This document shows positions 7,556-15,090 of a stretch of DNA of 17,278 nucleotides, piece after piece (the stretch's first letter is position 1; each line of letters starts with the position of its first letter). The notes beneath the pieces were generated by a model. That model saw nothing but the letters and a program-made list of their open reading frames with translations, searched no databases and was not told the origin of the DNA. The position numbers were made by a program, and so were the translations under genes. Origin of the DNA: an uncultured Collinsella sp. (GTDB lineage Bacteria; Actinomycetota; Coriobacteriia; Coriobacteriales; Coriobacteriaceae); assembly GCA_902467875.1 (NCBI GenBank), contig CABQWP010000049.1, positions 1 to 17,278 of the forward strand, read 5' to 3'.

Positions 7556-7568
7556 GGTGCGGAAAGGG

Positions 7569-7596
7569 TGTGAATGTTTGATTTACGCGCTATGAT
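7569..7596 (+). promoter_or_regulatory. Probable metK promoter
   Basis: The -10 TATGAT (7591-7596) differs from the consensus at one base. The -35 candidate TGTGAA (7569-7574) with a 16-bp spacer is weak. Transcription would start near 7602-7604, giving a leader of about 60 nt. Confidence 0.5.
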
Positions 7597-7600
7597 GTGC

Positions 7601-7663
7601 CCTTGCATAGAGAGCCCGGCGGAATGGTAACGGTCGCCGGGACACGTTTTTGAAAGGACAATC
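7601..7663 (+). promoter_or_regulatory. Structured 5' leader of metK, possible SAM-responsive element
   Basis: The short leader contains a perfect 7-bp hairpin, CCCGGCG (7615-7621) with CGCCGGG (7635-7641), around a 13-nt loop. The ribosome-binding site GAAAGGA follows (7652-7658). CCTT at the predicted 5' end (7601-7604) can pair with AAGG of that site (7654-7657), so the fold could hide the ribosome-binding site with the hairpin in between. That topology recalls the SMK/SAM-III and SAM-VI riboswitches that control metK elsewhere. The consensus could not be checked and the pairing is only 4 bp. The T-run at 7647-7651 is separated from the stem by five bases, so an attenuator is less likely. 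Confidence 0.35.
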
Positions 7664-8944
7664 ATGTCAGAAGAACTTCGTTCCATCCCACCCCAACACG
7701 GGTCCTTCGTTTTTACGTCGGAGTCGGTGACCGAAGGCCATCCCGATAAGATCGCTGACCAGATCAGCGACGCCGTCCTCGATGCAATCCTCGCCAAAGA
7801 AATAGAGCTGCAGGAGCAGGGCTACATCGCCCCCAACGGCGTGCCCGCCAACGTGGAGAACGTCCGCTGCGCCTGCGAGACCCTCGTGACGACCGGCACC
7901 GTCATCGTCGCCGGCGAGATCCGCACTCAGGCCTACGTCGACGTGCAGGAGATCGCCCGTGGCGTTATACGCCGCATTGGCTACAACCGTGCCAAGTTCG
8001 GTTTTGACTGCGACACCTGCGGCGTCATGAGCCTCATCCATGAGCAGTCGCCCGATATCGCGCAGGGCGTTGACGAGTCCTTCGAGACCCAGACCGGCGC
8101 TACCACCGACCCGATCGACCTGATCGGTGCCGGCGACCAGGGCATGATGTTCGGTTATGCCTCCAACGAGACCAAGACCCTCATGCCCATGCCACACTAC
8201 CTGGCAAGCCGCCTGGCCGAGCGCCTGGCCGCCGTGCGTCACGACGGTACCCTCGCCTATCTGCGTCCCGACGGCAAGACCCAGGTCACCGTGCGCTACG
8301 AGGAAGGCAAGCCCGTCGAGGTCACGACGATCGTCATCTCCACGCAGCACGCCGCCGAGATCGAGGACATGGGCAAGATCAAGGCCGACCTCATCGAGCA
8401 CGTCATCACCCCGGTCATGGCCGCCGAGAACATGCCGTGGGACAACGCGGACATCTACGTGAACCCCACCGGTCGCTTTGTCGTGGGCGGCCCCATGGGC
8501 GACACGGGCCTCACTGGCCGCAAGATCATCGTCGACACCTACGGCGGCTACGGGCGTCACGGCGGCGGTGCCTTTAGCGGCAAGGACTGCACCAAGGTCG
8601 ACCGCTCCGCCGCATATGCCGCGCGCTGGGTCGCCAAAAACGTGGTCGCCGCCGGCCTAGCCGACCGCTGCGAAGTCGAGCTTGCCTACGCCATCGGCGT
8701 TTCCAAGCCCCTTTCAATCATGGTCGACACCTTCGGTACCGCACATGTTGCCGAGGACAAGATCGTCGAGGCCGTAGAGAAGACCTTCGACCTGCGCCCG
8801 GGCGCCATCATCCGCGACCTGGACCTGCGTCGCCCCATCTACGAAAAGACGGCAGCCTACGGTCACTTTGGCCGCGAAGACGCCGACTTCACCTGGGAAA
8901 AAACCGACCGAGTCGAAGAACTCAAAGCAGCCTGCGGCCTGTAA
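7664..8944 (+). CDS. metK: S-adenosylmethionine synthetase
   Basis: Makes S-adenosylmethionine from methionine and ATP in the cytoplasm. The protein is 426 aa, longer than the roughly 380-400 aa common in the family. The motifs SESVTEGHPDK (19-29), GAGDQGMMFGYA (155-166, adenosine site) and GGGAFSGKD (300-308, phosphate loop) are intact, followed by TKVDRSAAY. The extra length is mostly an insertion of about 18 residues at 44-70 (AKEIELQEQGYIAPNG and onward) between DAIL and CETL. From memory, E. coli MetK has only nine residues there. GAAAGGA lies 5-6 nt before the ATG. It is transcribed alone: promoter and structured leader in front, strong terminator behind. Confidence 0.97.
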   Translation: MSEELRSIPPQHGSFVFTSESVTEGHPDKIADQISDAVLDAILAKEIELQEQGYIAPNGVPANVENVRCACETLVTTGTVIVAGEIRTQAYVDVQEIARGVIRRIGYNRAKFGFDCDTCGVMSLIHEQSPDIAQGVDESFETQTGATTDPIDLIGAGDQGMMFGYASNETKTLMPMPHYLASRLAERLAAVRHDGTLAYLRPDGKTQVTVRYEEGKPVEVTTIVISTQHAAEIEDMGKIKADLIEHVITPVMAAENMPWDNADIYVNPTGRFVVGGPMGDTGLTGRKIIVDTYGGYGRHGGGAFSGKDCTKVDRSAAYAARWVAKNVVAAGLADRCEVELAYAIGVSKPLSIMVDTFGTAHVAEDKIVEAVEKTFDLRPGAIIRDLDLRRPIYEKTAAYGHFGREDADFTWEKTDRVEELKAACGL

Positions 8945-8980
8945 GCTAACCCGAAAAGCTACAGCCAAAAACAACGCACC

Positions 8981-9016
8981 AAAAGAAGTACCGGCTCCAA
9001 CCGGTACTTCTTTTTT
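8981..9016 (+). terminator. Intrinsic terminator of metK
   Basis: A perfect 14-bp stem, AAAAGAAGTACCGG (8981-8994) with CCGGTACTTCTTTT (9001-9014), closes a 6-nt loop and ends in a run of six T. The A-run and T-run may allow some bidirectional function, but no opposing gene is present. Confidence 0.93.
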
Positions 9017-9078
9017 ATATATACGGTGGTGAAGATGTCTCGATATGCAAGGAAAGACACGTCCCTAGCTAATGAATT

Positions 9079-9109
9079 TTGCCATCCAGCAACTCCAACC
9101 ATGTATCCT
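9079..9109 (+). promoter_or_regulatory. Probable promoter of the serine dehydratase gene
   Basis: TTGCCA (9079-9084) and TATCCT (9104-9109, preceded by TG one base away) are separated by 19 bp; the TG extension can compensate for the long spacer. Transcription would begin near 9116, inside the left arm of element D, so the whole palindrome would become the mRNA leader. Confidence 0.4.
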
Positions 9110-9111
9110 TA

Positions 9112-9232
9112 GTCCCGAGGGGCGGGGCATAAGGTCGATCGCGAGTTCCGCACGAGCCGGAGAGCACTTAATGTGCTCTCCGTGCGAGCAGGACTGTCCG
9201 AGCAGGCGACCTTATGCCCCGCCCCTCGGGAC
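9112..9232. repeat. Nested inverted-repeat element D upstream of the serine dehydratase gene
   Basis: The outer arms 9112-9137 and 9207-9232 are perfect 26-bp inverted copies (outer end GTCCCGAGGGGCGGGGC). The 69-nt interior holds a second perfect 10-bp hairpin, CGGAGAGCAC (9158-9167) and GTGCTCTCCG (9173-9182), with the loop TTAAT. Flanking the inner hairpin, GCGAG and CGAGCAGG motifs recur on either side without being symmetrical. The element ends 25 bp before the start codon. The ribosome-binding site lies outside the fold and stays accessible. It is very GC-rich, unlike the T-rich DNA just upstream. Confidence 0.88.
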
Positions 9233-9257
9233 GACGAGATAAGGCAAAGGAGCAGCC

Positions 9258-10865
9258 ATGGCAGGCAAGCCGCAAACATTAGCTACGACCTCGGCATTCG
9301 AGATCTTGGGCCCCGTCATGGTCGGCCCCAGCTCATCGCACACCGCCGGCGCCCTGCGCTGCGCCCAAGTTGCCGCCAGCCTGCTGGAAGGCCGCATCAC
9401 CAAAGTCACCTTTGGCCTGTGGAACTCCTTCGCCCACACCTACCGCGGCCACGGTACCGACCGTGCGCTCGTCGCGGGCATTCTGGGCCTCGACACCGAT
9501 GACGAGATCATCAAGCAGGCCTTCGACCTCGCGCGCGAGCAGGGCCTCGAATATCACTTTGACATCAAGGGCGACGACGCCTCCATCCACCCCAATACCG
9601 TCGACATCGACATGGTCGACGACACGGGCGCCACGGCACAGGTCCGCGGTGAGAGCCTGGGCGGAGGCAAGATGCGCATCAGCCGCATTAACGGCGTCGG
9701 CGTCGATATCTCGGGCATGTATTCCACGCTGTTTGTGGCACACCAGGACGTCCCCGGCGTGCTCGCCGCGCTCACCAACCTGCTCGCCTACGCACACGTG
9801 AACATCGCCTTCTGCCGCACCTACCGCACCGAAGTGGGCGGCCAGGCCTACTCCGTCTTTGAGACCGACGGCGCGCCCGACGACACCGTTATCCCGATGC
9901 TACGCAAGCTCGACAATGTCGATTACGCGACCTTTATCGAGCTCCCCGGTTCTGCCTCATCGCTCTCCCCCGGCGTCTCGGCCAAGGAGATCTTCGACGA
10001 CGGTGAGCAGCTGCTCGATGCGTGCGCCGAGCTCGGCATGAATATCGGCGCCGTCATGGCCGTTCGCGAGGCACGTCTGACCGGTGAGGCTCACGCCGTC
10101 GCCGCCATGCGCCGCGTGCTCGACGTCATGCGCGAAGAGACCACAGCCCCTATCGCAAATCCGCAGCGCTCGCTCGGCGGACTTATCGGCGGCGAGGCTA
10201 AACTCGTCGATGCCACCGGCCGCAACAATTTGAGCACGAGTCTGATGGGCACCGTTCAAACCGATGCCGTGGCCCGCGCGATGGCCGTGCTCGAGCGCTC
10301 CGCCACGATGGGCGTGATCGTCGCCGCCCCCACGGCAGGCTCCGCGGGCGTCGTGCCCGGCTGCGTGCTGGCGCTCGCCGATCACCTTCAGCTCGACGAC
10401 GAGCAGGTCATGGACGCGCTCTACTGCGCAGCCGCCATCGGCCTCAACCTCACCACGAGCGCCTGCGTCGCCGGCGCCGAGGGCGGCTGCCAAGCGGAGG
10501 TGGGAAGCGCCGCTGCCATGGCAGCCGCCGCGTTGGTGCAGATGCTCGGCGGCACGCCCGATCAGGCGCTCGACGCCAGTTCCATCGCGCTGAGTAACCT
10601 GCTGGGCCTCGTTTGCGACCCCGTCGGTGGCCTCGTGGAGGTGCCCTGCCAAAACCGCAACGCCATTGGCGTGGCAGCGGCCTTTAGCTCGGCACAACTC
10701 GCCCTCGCAGGCATTAAGAGCTTGGTGCCGTTTGACCAGATGGCACATGTCATGCTTTCGGTGGGCCACGCGTTGCCGGCCACGCTGCGCGAGACGGCAA
10801 AGGGTGGCATCGCGCAGGCTCCGGCCGCACTTTCGGCCTGTGCAAAATGCGGTGTGTGCGGATAG
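9258..10865 (+). CDS. sdaA: L-serine dehydratase, single chain, 4Fe-4S type, with ACT domain
   Basis: Deaminates L-serine to pyruvate and ammonia with a 4Fe-4S cluster, not pyridoxal phosphate. The protein is 535 aa in three parts: the beta domain (about 10-150, with GPSSSHTAG at 23-31), an ACT ligand-binding domain (about 155-205, LFVAHQDVPGVLAALTN), and the alpha catalytic domain (about 245-535). Cluster ligands are predicted as Cys411 (GGCQAEVG), Cys453 (CDPVGG) and Cys464 (VEVPCQNRN). The 42- and 11-residue spacings equal those I recall for the Legionella enzyme (343/385/396). The C-terminal tail ends CAKCGVCG, and Cys534 fits the tail-in-mouth fourth ligand. Many Gram-positives encode alpha and beta separately; here they are fused. 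AAAGGAG lies about 7 nt before the ATG. It is a single-gene unit behind element D. The oxygen-sensitive cluster fits an anaerobe. Confidence 0.94.
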   Translation: MAGKPQTLATTSAFEILGPVMVGPSSSHTAGALRCAQVAASLLEGRITKVTFGLWNSFAHTYRGHGTDRALVAGILGLDTDDEIIKQAFDLAREQGLEYHFDIKGDDASIHPNTVDIDMVDDTGATAQVRGESLGGGKMRISRINGVGVDISGMYSTLFVAHQDVPGVLAALTNLLAYAHVNIAFCRTYRTEVGGQAYSVFETDGAPDDTVIPMLRKLDNVDYATFIELPGSASSLSPGVSAKEIFDDGEQLLDACAELGMNIGAVMAVREARLTGEAHAVAAMRRVLDVMREETTAPIANPQRSLGGLIGGEAKLVDATGRNNLSTSLMGTVQTDAVARAMAVLERSATMGVIVAAPTAGSAGVVPGCVLALADHLQLDDEQVMDALYCAAAIGLNLTTSACVAGAEGGCQAEVGSAAAMAAAALVQMLGGTPDQALDASSIALSNLLGLVCDPVGGLVEVPCQNRNAIGVAAAFSSAQLALAGIKSLVPFDQMAHVMLSVGHALPATLRETAKGGIAQAPAALSACAKCGVCG

Positions 10866-10883
10866 CGGCAAAGAATGACTCAA

Positions 10884-10910
10884 AGGTTGGACAAATGTCC
10901 CACCTCTTTT
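10884..10910 (+). terminator. Probable terminator of the serine dehydratase gene
   Basis: AGGT-T-GGAC (10884-10892) pairs with GTCC-C-ACCT (10897-10905) with one internal mismatch and a 4-nt loop, followed by CTTTT. It lies 19 bp after the stop codon. The stem is interrupted and the tail short, so termination may be partial. Confidence 0.55.
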
Positions 10911-10951
10911 GAATGCCACCGTTTCCGTACCACAAACAGCAGGGCAATCGC

Positions 10952-10957
10952 TATAAT
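10952..10957 (+). promoter_or_regulatory. Probable -10 box of the L,D-transpeptidase gene
   Basis: A consensus TATAAT lies 58 bp before the chosen start codon. No good -35 hexamer is seen at 16-18 bp upstream. Confidence 0.5.
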
Positions 10958-11014
10958 GCAAGCCCAGTAAAAACACGATGAACCGCAAGGCGAAAATCGA
11001 AGGATATGCATACG

Positions 11015-12748
11015 ATGTCGCAAAACGATCGAACTCAACTGATTCCCGATCCGCAGCAGCCGAGCAGGCACACCGGCGGCGTTCAGTCGCCGCGTCCTAT
11101 CGCGCCGAGCCACGGTCAGCAGCGTAGTGCAGCAAACGCTTCCCAACGCCCGAACCAACAGCGACAGCAGCGTCAACAACGTCAGCAGCGCCAGGCAAAC
11201 GGCAATGCGCCCAAGCAGCCCCCCACGCACGCTCGAGGCGATCGCGGCCCCGCGCGCAAACCCGCCGAGAACAATAAGTCAGGCAAAAAGACGACGCTCT
11301 TTGTCGTCCTGGGTCTAATCGTCATTGTCTATATCGTAGGCGTCGTAGCGTTTTCGCAGGTAGCCTACCCCAACACCACCATCGCCGGCGTCGACGTCTC
11401 GTTCTCCAACGCTTCGTCTGCCGCCACCAAGGTCAATTCGGCATGGAAGCACTATAAGCTCGCCGTGACAGGCGATGACTTTAGCTGGACCTATCAGCCC
11501 GAGTCCGATGAACCCATCGTCGATGGCGAAGCTGCCGCAAAAGAGATCATCAACCACAACGAAGCCTTTATTTGGCCGGTCCGCCTTGTGGAATCCTTAA
11601 GCGGCAAGACCAAAACAACCGCTACCTCCAACGAAGTCGATCTTGATCAAGACGTCGACCTGTCCATGCTCTCCGACACCTTTGACCAAAAGAAGTTTGA
11701 GAAGGATCTGGGCGCCGCCATCGACGAGTTTAACGAGGGGCGTTCGGGCACGTTCGAGGCCAATAGCTCCTATGACGAGCAAGCGGGCAAGTTTACCGTC
11801 GAGAAGGCGCGCTCCAACGAAAAACTCAACCGCGAGCATGTCATTAAGTACGCCGAGCTCGAGCTTGCCTCGCTGACCGAGACCGTAGATCTTTCCAAGC
11901 TCGGCAACGATGCCTATGAGCCGCTTAATGGAACGCTGACCGATGATCAGATTCAGGCCGCATGCGATGCCGCCAACAACTTCCTGGGCGTCAACGTGAC
12001 CCTCAAGCTCAACGGCGAGGATGCCGGCAAGGTTGATGGCAGCTCCGTGTTGCAGTGGATCAGCTTTGCCGATCCGGCCAACCCCACGCTCGATACGTCG
12101 CAGATCAGCAGCTGGGCAGCCGAACTCGCCAACGGCTTTAATACCGTGGGCTCCACTCGTTGGTGGACGCGCGCCGACGGCAAGCAGTGCGCCGTCGAAG
12201 GCGGCGACTTTGGTTGGTCCATCGACAGCAGCTCGCTCGCCAAGCAGGTCGAGGACGCCATTAACAACAAGCAGACCGGCGAGATCGAGATCAAGTACTC
12301 CCAGAAGGCCGACACCTTTACCGCAAAGGGAGAGCCCGACTGGAAGGCGTATATCGACGTCGACCTGTCCGAGCAGCACGCGCGCTACTATGACGAGAGC
12401 GGCAATATCGTGTGGGAGGCCAACTTTATTTCCGGCAAACCGGGCGAAGACGCCACCCCCGAGGGTGTGTGGCAAATCAACAGCAACGACGGCGGCAGCA
12501 CCCTGATCGGAGCCAAGGACCCCGAGACCGGTAAACCCAAATATGAGAGCCCGGTGAGCTACTGGATGCCGTTTGAGGGCAACATGATCGGCTTCCACGA
12601 CGCCACCTGGCAAAACGACAAGAGCTTCGATAACGCCGAGTCGTACAAGTGGTGCGGCAGCCACGGTTGCATCAACCTACGCCTGGCCGACGCCAAGGCA
12701 CTGCACGATTGCATCAAAGTCGGCCTGTGCGTGGTTGTCCACTCGTAG
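11015..12748 (+). CDS. Membrane-anchored L,D-transpeptidase (YkuD family)
   Basis: Forms 3-3 cross-links in peptidoglycan, or attaches proteins to it, outside the membrane. The protein is 577 aa. A cytoplasmic N-terminal tail (1-92) is rich in Gln, Arg and Pro with QQR repeats (48-60). One membrane segment follows (about 93-115, LFVVLGLIVIVYIVGVVAF). A long extracytoplasmic region (about 120-440) begins with AGVDVSFSNAS, as in PG_binding_4 domains. The C-terminal YkuD domain (about 450-577) holds GFHDA with His528 and SHGCINL (549-555) with catalytic Cys552. There is no signal-peptidase or lipobox site, so it stays membrane-anchored. ATG 11015 is preferred over 11006 because GAAGGA touches the earlier ATG but lies about 10 nt before this one. 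The exporter genes follow after 132 bp with their own promoter, so a functional link is uncertain. Confidence 0.9.
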   Translation: MSQNDRTQLIPDPQQPSRHTGGVQSPRPIAPSHGQQRSAANASQRPNQQRQQRQQRQQRQANGNAPKQPPTHARGDRGPARKPAENNKSGKKTTLFVVLGLIVIVYIVGVVAFSQVAYPNTTIAGVDVSFSNASSAATKVNSAWKHYKLAVTGDDFSWTYQPESDEPIVDGEAAAKEIINHNEAFIWPVRLVESLSGKTKTTATSNEVDLDQDVDLSMLSDTFDQKKFEKDLGAAIDEFNEGRSGTFEANSSYDEQAGKFTVEKARSNEKLNREHVIKYAELELASLTETVDLSKLGNDAYEPLNGTLTDDQIQAACDAANNFLGVNVTLKLNGEDAGKVDGSSVLQWISFADPANPTLDTSQISSWAAELANGFNTVGSTRWWTRADGKQCAVEGGDFGWSIDSSSLAKQVEDAINNKQTGEIEIKYSQKADTFTAKGEPDWKAYIDVDLSEQHARYYDESGNIVWEANFISGKPGEDATPEGVWQINSNDGGSTLIGAKDPETGKPKYESPVSYWMPFEGNMIGFHDATWQNDKSFDNAESYKWCGSHGCINLRLADAKALHDCIKVGLCVVVHS

Positions 12749-12816
12749 TGCAACGCGCGCATTCCTACAACGTGGAACCGCTGCGACCAATCTAACAGTT
12801 CCGAAAGAAACCGTCC

Positions 12817-12850
12817 TATGCGCCCGCCCCAACCGGTGGGCGCATATAAT
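12817..12850 (+). promoter_or_regulatory. Hairpin overlapping a consensus -10 box upstream of the exporter operon
   Basis: TATGCGCCC (12817-12825) and GGGCGCATA (12838-12846) form a perfect 9-bp stem with a 12-nt loop. The right arm runs into a consensus TATAAT (12845-12850), which could be the -10 of the exporter operon (start near 12857). No good -35 is visible. As RNA, the hairpin would be the 3' end of the L,D-transpeptidase message, but it lacks a real U-run. Confidence 0.5.
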
Positions 12851-12880
12851 TATCGAGGTTCTTTCTATAAAGGAGACGCT

Positions 12881-14317
12881 ATGCCGAATGTCCCCACGAT
12901 CACCCCGGGCCCAGATGATACCGAGCGCACGCCCGAAGGTGCCACCGAAACGTTTCCTCTGATTACAAACGTACATGCCGACAAGCAGAGCGGACGCGCG
13001 AACGATACGGCCGAGATTTCCGATGAAGAGGCATATGCCAAGCTCAAGGCAAAGCGTGCCGAACGCCGACGCAAAAAGCTGATTCGACGCGGTATTGCCG
13101 CCGGCGTCGTGGGTGCCATCGCGCTCATTGCCATTGTCGCAACCCTGGTTATCAATGCGCAGCCACAGGGCGCTAGCGAGCCTGTGACCGACATGGTGAC
13201 CGAGGGCACGTTTACCACAACGGTCGAGGCGAAAGGCCAGCTCAAACCCATTTCGTCCTCAGTGGTCTCCCCTTCTGTCGACGGCACGGTCGATTCGATC
13301 AACGTTCAGCCGGGCCAATCCGTCAACGAGGGCGACGTGCTTATGACCATTAAAAACGACGAGCTCGATCGCAACGTTGCCGAGGCGCAGCGTGCAGTTG
13401 CAGCCGCTCAAGAAGACCTCGCCAACGCACAGAAAGCCGCAGCCGTCGCGCAGGCCACCCCAACGACGGACGTCGATGGAGCTTCCGCAGCGGCTGGCGT
13501 CTCAGCCGCATCAGTGGACACGAACGCCGTATCGGCCGCGCAGCGCAGCCTCGCATCGGCCCAAGCAAACCTCGAGCAGGCGAACGCCAAGGCCTCCAGT
13601 CGCACGGTCACGGCCCCGAGCTCGGGCAGCATCGTGGAGCTCAACGCCAAGGTGGGCGCCACGGTAACAGGCGGCATGATCATGGGCGAAAGCGACACGA
13701 GCGGCGGAAAGCAGTGCATGCAGATCGCCGACCTGTCCAAAATGAAGGTGACCGTGCAGGTGGGCGAAAAGGACATCGCCAAGATCGCCGTTGAGCAGAG
13801 CGCCAACGTCACGTATCCCGCGTTTCCCGATATCGTGAGCCAGGGCACCGTCACGGCTATCGCGTCGGTGGCAAACTCCGACGCCGCCAACGGTGGCGGC
13901 GGCAGCGTAACCTTTAACGTCGACATCCTCATCGAGGCGCCCGACGCGCGCCTGAAGCCGGGCATGACGGCCGAGGTATCGGTAGTGACCGAGCAACTCG
14001 ACGACGTGGTGATGGTGCCGACGATGGCGCTCATGACCGAAGACGGCGAACACTATTACGTCAACGTGGCAACTGATGACGAGGGCAAACAGACCCGCCG
14101 CGTAAAAGTGACCGTCGTGACGCAAAACGACAACGAAGCCGTAGTCGGCAAGACACAGGTCAAGCGCGACGACCAGGGCAACGAGATCAACCCTAACGTG
14201 CCGATTACCAAGCTGCGCGATGGCGACACCCTCGTCATGGACACCGGAGCGGACGCAACGGCCGACGGCGGCTACAGCGCGGAGTCGGGCAGCATGTCTG
14301 CCGATGAGGACATGTAA
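12881..14317 (+). CDS. MacA/HlyD-type membrane-fusion adaptor subunit of an ABC exporter
   Basis: The extracytoplasmic adaptor of a MacAB-like exporter. The protein is 478 aa. It has an acidic-then-basic cytoplasmic tail (1-70, ending KAKRAERRRKKLIRR), one membrane segment (about 71-92) and the adaptor fold. The two halves of the biotinyl-lipoyl domain (about 125-160, DGTVDSINVQPGQSVNEGD, and about 243-275) flank an Ala/Gln-rich helical hairpin (about 160-240). The beta-barrel (about 285-370, ending LKPGMTAEVSV) and membrane-proximal domains follow. The start at 12881 was chosen because AAAGGAG lies 5-6 nt upstream; an in-frame ATG at 12818 falls inside a hairpin and overlaps the promoter. 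The last 25 residues are acidic and Ser/Gly-rich. The stop overlaps the ATPase start by 1 nt (TAATG). In a one-membrane cell it has no outer-membrane partner; the substrate is unknown. Confidence 0.88.
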   Translation: MPNVPTITPGPDDTERTPEGATETFPLITNVHADKQSGRANDTAEISDEEAYAKLKAKRAERRRKKLIRRGIAAGVVGAIALIAIVATLVINAQPQGASEPVTDMVTEGTFTTTVEAKGQLKPISSSVVSPSVDGTVDSINVQPGQSVNEGDVLMTIKNDELDRNVAEAQRAVAAAQEDLANAQKAAAVAQATPTTDVDGASAAAGVSAASVDTNAVSAAQRSLASAQANLEQANAKASSRTVTAPSSGSIVELNAKVGATVTGGMIMGESDTSGGKQCMQIADLSKMKVTVQVGEKDIAKIAVEQSANVTYPAFPDIVSQGTVTAIASVANSDAANGGGGSVTFNVDILIEAPDARLKPGMTAEVSVVTEQLDDVVMVPTMALMTEDGEHYYVNVATDDEGKQTRRVKVTVVTQNDNEAVVGKTQVKRDDQGNEINPNVPITKLRDGDTLVMDTGADATADGGYSAESGSMSADEDM

Positions 14318-15090
14318 TGCGCCCCGTTATCGACATCCGCAACGTGCACCGCATCTTTGAGAGCGAGGCAGGTTGCGCCCACATCCTGCACAACGTGAGC
14401 ATGGCGGTAAATCCCGGCGAATTCGTCGCTATTACCGGCCCCTCGGGCTCGGGCAAGTCAACGCTCATGAACATCCTGGGCTGCCTGGACAAACCGACGG
14501 CGGGCGACTATTACCTGCAAGGGCTCAACGTGGCCGAGCTCGATGATGACGAGCTCACCGAAGTCCGCGCCCTGAGTATTGGCTTTGTCTTTCAGAGCTT
14601 CAACCTGCTGCCGCGCCTGTCGGTAATCGAAAACGTCATGCTGCCGCTGGCCTACACCAATGTGCCCCGTAGCCAGCGCGAAATGCGCGCCGTGCACGCG
14701 CTGCAGGCTGTCACGCTGCCCGTCGACCACTGGGACCACCGCATATCCGAGCTCTCGGGCGGCCAGATGCAGCGCGTCGCCATCGCGCGCGCCCTCGTTA
14801 ATGACCCGCCCATCATCCTGGCCGATGAGCCAACGGGAAACCTGGACTCTGCCACTGGAGCGCTTGTAATGGAGACCTTCCATAGACTTCAGGAGCGCGG
14901 CAAAACCATCGTGCTTATCACACACGACCCCGGCATCGCCGCCGAGGCCGACCGTGCCGTGACCATCCGCGACGGTCGCATTCACGACGGCGCGTATATT
15001 CCACATGCACCGCGGACCCTGCGCAGCGCCGTAGATAGCCTGCCCATGATTTCCGCCTCCGCCAACCCGCCGAAAGGAGTGATGGCATGA
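14317..15090 (+). CDS. ABC transporter ATPase, MacB/LolD type
   Basis: The ATP-hydrolysing subunit that powers the neighbouring permease. The protein is 257 aa. All nucleotide-binding motifs are intact: Walker A GPSGSGKST (41-49), Q-loop Gln93 (FVFQSFNLLPRL), signature LSGGQ (146-150), Walker B IILADEP (166-172) with Glu171, D-loop GNLDS and switch His203 (LITHD). FQSFNLLPRLSVIENV is typical of the MacB/LolD group. The last 30 or so residues extend beyond the core domain. The ATG overlaps the adaptor stop by one base (TAATG) with GAGG upstream, and the stop overlaps the permease start by 4 nt. In E. coli MacB the ATPase is fused to the permease; here it is separate, the usual Gram-positive arrangement. 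Confidence 0.95.
   Translation: MRPVIDIRNVHRIFESEAGCAHILHNVSMAVNPGEFVAITGPSGSGKSTLMNILGCLDKPTAGDYYLQGLNVAELDDDELTEVRALSIGFVFQSFNLLPRLSVIENVMLPLAYTNVPRSQREMRAVHALQAVTLPVDHWDHRISELSGGQMQRVAIARALVNDPPIILADEPTGNLDSATGALVMETFHRLQERGKTIVLITHDPGIAAEADRAVTIRDGRIHDGAYIPHAPRTLRSAVDSLPMISASANPPKGVMA

Noticed and set aside
76..9232. Palindromes A-D considered as CRISPR repeats or a tRNA gene
   Set aside because: They occur singly, not as regularly spaced direct repeats, and have no cloverleaf with a T-loop or anticodon pattern.
9957..10988. Minus-strand open frame of 343 codons opposite the serine dehydratase gene
   Set aside because: Antisense to a gene with conserved cluster ligands. The product is rich in His, Arg, Gly and Ala, without motifs or a plausible ribosome-binding site.
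10966..12748. L,D-transpeptidase and MacAB-like genes as one operon of a defined export or immunity system
   Set aside because: There are 132 bp between them with a hairpin and a -10 box, and neither a peptide precursor nor a regulator is present. Adjacency alone does not support a joint function.
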